Of a stretch of DNA of 64,000 bases, positions 58,586 to 64,000 are shown piece after piece (positions within the stretch are counted from its first letter, which is position 1; each line of letters opens with the position of its first letter). The stretch covers positions 1,980,322 to 2,044,321 of the forward strand of contig JAPTYO010000004.1 in assembly GCA_036873135.1 (NCBI GenBank), in the 5' to 3' direction. The notes under the pieces were generated by a model. That model saw only the letters and a list, made by a program, of their open reading frames with translations. It had not been told where the DNA came from and did not search any database. The DNA comes from Clarkia xantiana subsp. parviflora (taxonomy: Eukaryota > Streptophyta > Magnoliopsida > Myrtales > Onagraceae). The position numbers and the translations under genes were made by a program.

Positions 58586-60672
58586 TTAAACCGAAAGCCC
58601 CGAAACGAATGAAACACCCGTGGAAGGAAGCCACGACGATCCGTGTATGAACTTCGCAACCGTGAACCGTTTGGCCTCGGACTGAGACGTTATGACTCGG
58701 TAGCCGGGCCATGTCACCCGTTGGCTCACACCTGCACCCGGACCCGAGTTCATATACTCCCCATAGTAGAGTGTGTCGAGGGCAAAGGTCGAGTTCCACT
58801 CAAGCCACCCTCGAGGTTCGACATGGTCCCCGATATAGGACACCATGTACACAACCCTAGAGTACATCTTCCACGGACGGCCCAAATAAGTCGAGTAGTT
58901 CCCCTTCGACGATTCAAGGTCCGACGTGGCTAAGATTCTAGAAGCATGGATCGAAATTCCGGTGTTCTGGTTCGGGTCCTTCCGGTTCTGGGCGGTAATG
59001 GAGTTTTTCTGATGCTCCATCGGCTTTCGAGCGTAGATACTGCAGTTTTGAATGACTACCGCTGCGTTTCCGAAGATGAAGTCGACTGTTCCGTAAATGT
59101 CGCATTCGCGGTAGAATTGGCGGTTAGAGTGGACGTACAGAGTGTCTTGGTATCCGTTAATGATGCACCGGTAGACCACTGCGTGATCCGCTCCGACCCG
59201 AAGCGCTACCGCCTGATGCCTGCCGGGTCCTGCATAGTTCTCGAAGGTAATGTCCCGAGCTATGAATCCTTTTCCAGTCGCAGCTACACAGAAAATTTAA
59301 AAAATTTAAAAAAAATTTAAAAAAAAAAATCATGGCAGGTTTGTTAGCCACCAATCCTCTTCTTTGAGGAGTAGTTTTAATTAAGTCACTTAGCAAATTC
59401 GAATTCATGATTTGGAAGCCAAACCGTATATTAGTAAACTCTCAAACGATAGACACAGCTGTTAGTGGAGATGCAATGGTATATGATAGGGACAATGTTT
59501 GTTTTTGGTGATGATGATAAGGACAGTGTTGCTCTGGCCATGTGTGATGGTGTGGTTCTGATTTTTCGAATATCCTTTAATTCCAAGTATCCAAATATTC
59601 TTCGACAAAATTATAGAAGTAATGCATCGGAATTTTTTTTTTAATATTTTCTTTTTCCGGTTGTTTTAGAAGCCTATTAAAACGGCACAATTTGTATTTA
59701 GACTATATTTTTCACTTAAACCCGGCGGGTAAGAACGTAAGAGAATAATGATGCATTTGCATATATGAGGGCAGTATGGTCATTGTGCTATTCCGGAAAG
59801 GTATTTGTGAGGGTTTAGAAAATTACCGAAGGAGGCGGTGTGGAAGGTCGTTATATTGTCGTAGACACTTTTTCCACCTGTTATGACGGTTTTGCCTTTC
59901 CCATCTCCAATAAACATCAAGTTCGTCTTCTTCTTGCCGACCTTCAAAATCTTCTCTTCGTACCTAAATAAATATCAACACCAAAAAAAAAATATCATCA
60001 ATAAGGAAATAATAACAGATTGATCAATAATTGAACAATTGTAATTTTTAAGTCAATAATCTTTTGCATAATTCCATTTTTTTTCACTACGTATAACTAT
60101 ATTCTCTTTCGTATCATTTCCGTATATTTGAACAAAGTTTTTTTTTTTTCACTGTTCAAAAGAATGCCTTTACAATTTGACTAACCATTTTGATAACCTT
60201 TTAATTTCCGTAATAATTTTTAGAAGATATTAAGATAATAGTTTTCTAAAAAATTATAATATCTATTGGCCAAGAGGCAAGAAGACATTCCTTATTGGAA
60301 AAGGATTAATTATACTACTTTTAAAAAGGCATTTTATTTATGCTTCTTTATTACATTTAAAAGCGTTTAACACTTTAATAAAAATGAAGAGAAAAGGCTA
60401 TATTTGGCCAAAAGGCTATAGATATAAGCATTATTTTTTTTTACTAAATCATTGAATTTTATTTAGAAAAGAATAGATTATAATGTAAATGTGAGTAAAA
60501 TTTTGCTTAATTTATTATAATATATATAAATTAGAAACGTATGATATTATATATTTTTATGTTGAAAAAAACTTATAAATTATAGTAATGTCACAAAAAA
60601 ATTAGAGTGATATAAAAAAATTATAACTATTTAATTATAATATTAAACATTACTTTTTTTTTATAACCGATG

Positions 60673-60744
<72 letters not shown>

Positions 60745-61978
60745 AACGTGAATCGCATGGCATACATATTAGGAAAGAAGAATTTTATATCTGACCAAAT
60801 CAAGTCCCAATTAAATGTTTCGCACAAGTATTTTTTTTTTTCAATAAAATGTGTCATATAAACAAAGGTTTCACTTAAAACTACTCTAAAGCATCCGACA
60901 ACACACTAAATAAGATAGAAGGAGTCTCGATCAGTAATGCTGTTAATAAATATATTAGTTAAATATTTATTAACAGATATAAATATTTTGATAGATATAA
61001 ATTTAGCTAATTATATTACCTCCCCGCTTTCACGTATATGATGATCCGTCGGTGGCTCTTCTCCGGCGCATTCTTAATCGCCTCCTTTATGGTCTTGTAC
61101 GTGCCGTTACCTCCGTCCTGAGACACCACCATATCCGCCTGAATCGCCGTCGCCGGAATTTCCATCAACTCCCTCTCTCTCCTCCCCAACCACGCCGGGA
61201 ACTCCACTCCCTCATCTTCAACCTCCATTAACCTCCTCTTGTTCTCTATCGGGATGCTGGAGAAATCTCCGCCGTTGTCGCCGACGGCGGTGAATATTGC
61301 TAAGCTGTTGCTGACGAGCTCCGACAAGTCGCGGAGCTTGTCTTCTATCTGGTCCCTCACTGCTCCGGTGGTCCCACTGAGGCCTTCCCTGCACGTGTCG
61401 TGATTCGTCATCGCCGTACTCAGCCACGTGACAACGTCTTCGTTAGAGCCGCGGATAGACTCCCCTCCGCCGCCGCCGTCGTCCGTCGGCGCCACGGTGG
61501 AGAGCGCGCTCGACAGGATCTGCACAGAGTCCTCCAACAGCTCCACGCAGTCGTCGTACGCGGACCTTGCCAGGCTGTCCATGTCGGCGGCGGCGTAGCC
61601 GATCGACGAGGAGAGATAAAACGCCCTGCTGAGGCGCTGCAGCGTCATGTTGAACGACACGTGAACGAGGTCCTGCTCCGTCGCCGCCGCCGCGGAGCCG
61701 GGGAAGTCGAGGAGGGAGTCGATGCAGAGGGTTGGGTAGAAGGTGTGGCTACAGGCTCTGGAGATCGCCACCGTCGGCCGCCGTGACCCGGCCCTGGCGG
61801 ACGCCTTGGTTCGCAGCCCGACCACCAGCGCCGCCGAGATCGCCGACGCGACAATGAGAGATATGGACAATAGTGTTAGAATGAGGACGATCCTCCTCCG
61901 GTCATGAGTTACAGATTTCGCCGGAGATTCTGTAGCGACGTCCTGGTCGGAGTTCCGACAGAGTCTGCCGTAGCCCAT
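58586..61978 (-). CDS. PME34: Type-I pectin methylesterase with PMEI pro-domain (PME34 type)
   Basis: Three minus-strand exons, 61978-61020, 59963-59827 and 59283-58586, give 597 residues. A hydrophobic signal anchor lies at about 29-54. A PMEI-like pro-region (about 70-220) with its conserved cysteines follows, then basic processing-type motifs (NKRRLM, RRERELM) before the esterase domain. Esterase landmarks are complete: QAVALR, GYQDTLYVHSNRQFY (Asp about 412), VDFIFGNAAVV (Asp about 433) and YLGRPWK. The enzyme demethylesterifies homogalacturonan in the cell wall; the pro-region is thought to hold it inactive until cleaved by subtilases in the Golgi. Intron 1 is about 1.06 kb and contains a (AT)34 array. 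From memory the Arabidopsis counterpart At3g49220 lies two loci from NUWA, matching this window. Confidence 0.95.
60675..60742. repeat. (AT)34 microsatellite in PME intron 1
   Basis: 68 bp of uninterrupted AT dinucleotide, the longest array in the window. Frames on both strands here are translations of the repeat. Confidence 0.95.
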
Positions 61979-62466
61979 TCTCTCTGTTGTTTGACTTTTT
62001 CTGACAGAGAGAATCAGTTGAGGCTGAAGCTACTGTTTATGGAAAAAGGGGTGTTTAAATATAGGACGGTGTCTTGTTTTTATACGTACGTAACTGCATG
62101 TCGGGGGATTTTTATATTTTATTTACAGGTAATAATAAATAATAATAATAATAATATTAAGCTAGAAAATGGTGTTATTTGTATTGTAATGGCGGTAGCC
62201 ACTCATTTGGAGAAGATGGAGAAAGAATAAAGTAAATGTATTAGTATAGTCTACTAGGTTAGCACTTCACTTGTAACTAATAAGTTACGGTTCAAATCAT
62301 GTTGAGAAATCTGTAATGGACAAATATTTTATTCATATTTTAAATTTTACGAGCTGACTAGTTAAGTATAAATAAGAATTAATCTAGATATAAAGTAATT
62401 AAACATGTTAAGGAAGCTGCACTTTTAGTATATATATATATATCATAACTTCATAAGATTACCCGT
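61979..62466 (-). promoter_or_regulatory. PME promoter and upstream spacer
   Basis: Leader and promoter of the PME gene, read on the minus strand. An (AAT)n stretch lies at about 62129-62158. No distinct promoter motif was assigned. Confidence 0.4.
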
Positions 62467-62562
62467 GAGGACCAAGAAAAAAACAAAAATTAGTATGAGC
62501 GAGGACCATGAAAAAAACAAAAATTAGTATGAGCGGGGACCAGGAAAAAAAATTAGTGCGAG
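62467..62562. repeat. Three-copy minisatellite, about 34-bp unit
   Basis: Units start GAGGACCA or GGGGACCA and contain AAAAACAAAAATTAGTATGA. The third copy is shortened. Confidence 0.85.
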
Positions 62563-63664
62563 GTCAGTATCAAAATGCATGAGCTGGACTCTACTGGTAG
62601 TTAAAGTGGAAGTGTACAAGTGTGTTTATATAGTTAATTTTTTTTTTAAAAAAAAAAACCTATTATGCATTTTATATATTTTAGACGGTAATTTTATCAA
62701 TTTTCATCACTAATAATTGTAATTAAGGTGGACGAAATAGGATGAAAATTAATTTTAAATATCTTAATAAAAATATGTCAATATATATTAACATACTAAT
62801 CTTTTGGTAATTAATATTTAGAGATAGAAAAAAATATCATAATGCATAAGATAGAAATAATTTTAACATACTATTAATAAATTGTCACTTTTTATTGATA
62901 TTATATATATGCTTTGTAGCGGACTAAGGACTAAGTCTAAGTAATAATTTATATCAAATATGGTTGTATTCCTTGTCCGTGATAATGAAGTGTGGTTAAA
63001 TTTGACTGGAAAGTGGTGCGAATATAGCATCTCGTGATAGAGGATTGGAAAGGTAATCAAACGGATTCCTTATCCTATCTCTATTACATAAGGACATCAT
63101 ACACGCACACGGTTCGACAATTTCTGTTCGATCACAATCCGACTGTATCTATTTTGTTAATTGCTCTGTAAGTTGTTAAAAATTATAGATCATGCCACAA
63201 TTAAACCGTGTTTTATTTCTTATATATTATTATTATTGAAAAAATATACTTTGAGATCGACTCGCTAACTATAATGGTTAACTTACAAAAATGTGAATTT
63301 TATGTAAAAAGTTGAAAATAGTTACTAATCAAACCTACGGCGCGTAACAAAACCTAAATAGTCAAGTAAGTGACACGTTAAAACGTTAAACCGTTTTGTT
63401 GAGTGTACAGTAAGTCTATTCCATGTAAATATTTTCTTAGGTTTTACTTATATTTTTGTATGTTTAAATTTCAGTTATAATTTTTTTTAAAATATTATCT
63501 TAATTAATTTTACTTATCAAATATTATATAAACAGTTTTATATTTTTTTTCCTATATAATATTTAGATAATAATCTAGTTGATTATAATATAAAAACACT
63601 TGTCGACTCATTTATCCTCTAAGGTTCATAAGGTGATCAGGCCAAACTGTTCACTAAATTAATC
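62563..63664. other. AT-rich spacer, no gene seen
   Basis: No coding signal. The 65-codon minus-strand frame at 62863-63060 is unrecognised and of noncoding composition. Confidence 0.55.
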
Positions 63665-63875
63665 TGTTTTTAGAAGAACAAAATCATACAATTATTTAAA
63701 CACAATTACCTCTAGGGTTCACCCGACCCAATAGGGTTTTAGAAAAAAAAATTATTTAAGCACATTTACCCTCTAGGGTTCACCCGGCCCAATAGGGTTT
63801 TAGAAGAAAAAAAACATGAAATTATTTAAACACGTTTACCCTATAAGGTTTACCCGACCCAATAGGATTTTAGAA
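63665..63875. repeat. Three-copy tandem repeat, about 65-72-bp unit
   Basis: Each unit has AATTATTTAA(A/G)CAC, TTACCCTCTAGGGTTCACCC and GACCCAATAGGGTTTTAGAA, with small differences. The third copy is more diverged (CTATAAGGTTTACCCGACC). It lies close to the window's right edge, which may cut a longer array. Confidence 0.85.
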
Positions 63876-64000
63876 AAATGCGACAAAGCTACTGTAAATT
63901 ATTATCCATTAATTGTCTCGCTATAAACGTGACATTCTTACAGAATTAGTCGAATAAAAAAACGTGCTAACAAATAAGAAATACAAATATTTTTTGGGTA

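Noticed and set aside
1..64000. CRISPR arrays, bacterial operons, rRNA genes, integrated virus
   Set aside because: Tandem repeats here are transposon or microsatellite sequence without CRISPR spacing; no rRNA or viral replication genes were recognised; all clear genes are spliced plant genes.

Overview
The window is nuclear DNA from a flowering plant, most likely a eudicot. Ten genes carry spliceosomal introns. Their products are plant-type or plastid/mitochondrial: acyl-CoA-binding ankyrin protein, PTAC7, starch synthase I, mitochondrial ClpX, a PPR protein, a type-I pectin methylesterase and a UBL-containing PI4-kinase gamma. Between the genes lie very AT-rich spacers full of small transposons. 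The species cannot be told from the sequence. I joined exons by eye, using GT-AG (once GC-AG) borders, reading-frame continuity and remembered family sequences.

Layout. 1-6.4 kb is transposon-rich spacer: half of a foldback element, a Tourist MITE, a SINE with a 15-bp target duplication and a probable Helitron. 6.4-24 kb is a gene cluster: ACBP (+), PTAC7 (-), a five-KH RNA-binding protein of RCF3/HOS5 type (+), an unrecognised tail-anchored protein (+) and an alpha/beta hydrolase (+). 24-28.6 kb holds a 707-bp near-perfect palindromic element with a 9-bp target duplication, and hAT-like debris. 28.8-33.3 kb is starch synthase I (-). 33.3-38.4 kb is spacer with another hAT-like element and an odd GC-rich island containing a C19 run. 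38.7-43.1 kb is ClpX (+). 44.0-45.9 kb is a NUWA/EMB1796-like PPR gene (-) broken by a frameshift and a stop. A 52-codon membrane microprotein ORF sits at 46.36 kb. 49.9-53.3 kb is a DPP4-like prolyl oligopeptidase (+), 56.2-58.2 kb PI4K gamma (+), and 58.6-62.0 kb a pectin methylesterase (-). The rest is spacer.

The genes do not form one pathway; plant neighbours usually do not. Their grouping recalls Arabidopsis neighbourhoods on chromosome 5 (SS1, PTAC7, DPP-like, PI4K gamma; and RCF3, hydrolase, ClpX, ACBP1) and chromosome 3 (NUWA, PME34). This suggests an ancestral block that is still together here. Several products act in organelles: PTAC7 and SS1 in plastids, ClpX in mitochondria, NUWA in organelle RNA metabolism.

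The most interesting points are: a repeat family carrying AATTTGCTAGC motifs that sits inside introns and 3' flanks of at least four genes; the large palindrome; the broken NUWA-like gene; tandem splice acceptors and a GC-AG intron in ClpX; and the hidden microprotein. I found no rRNA, complete tRNA, CRISPR array or bacterial-type operon.
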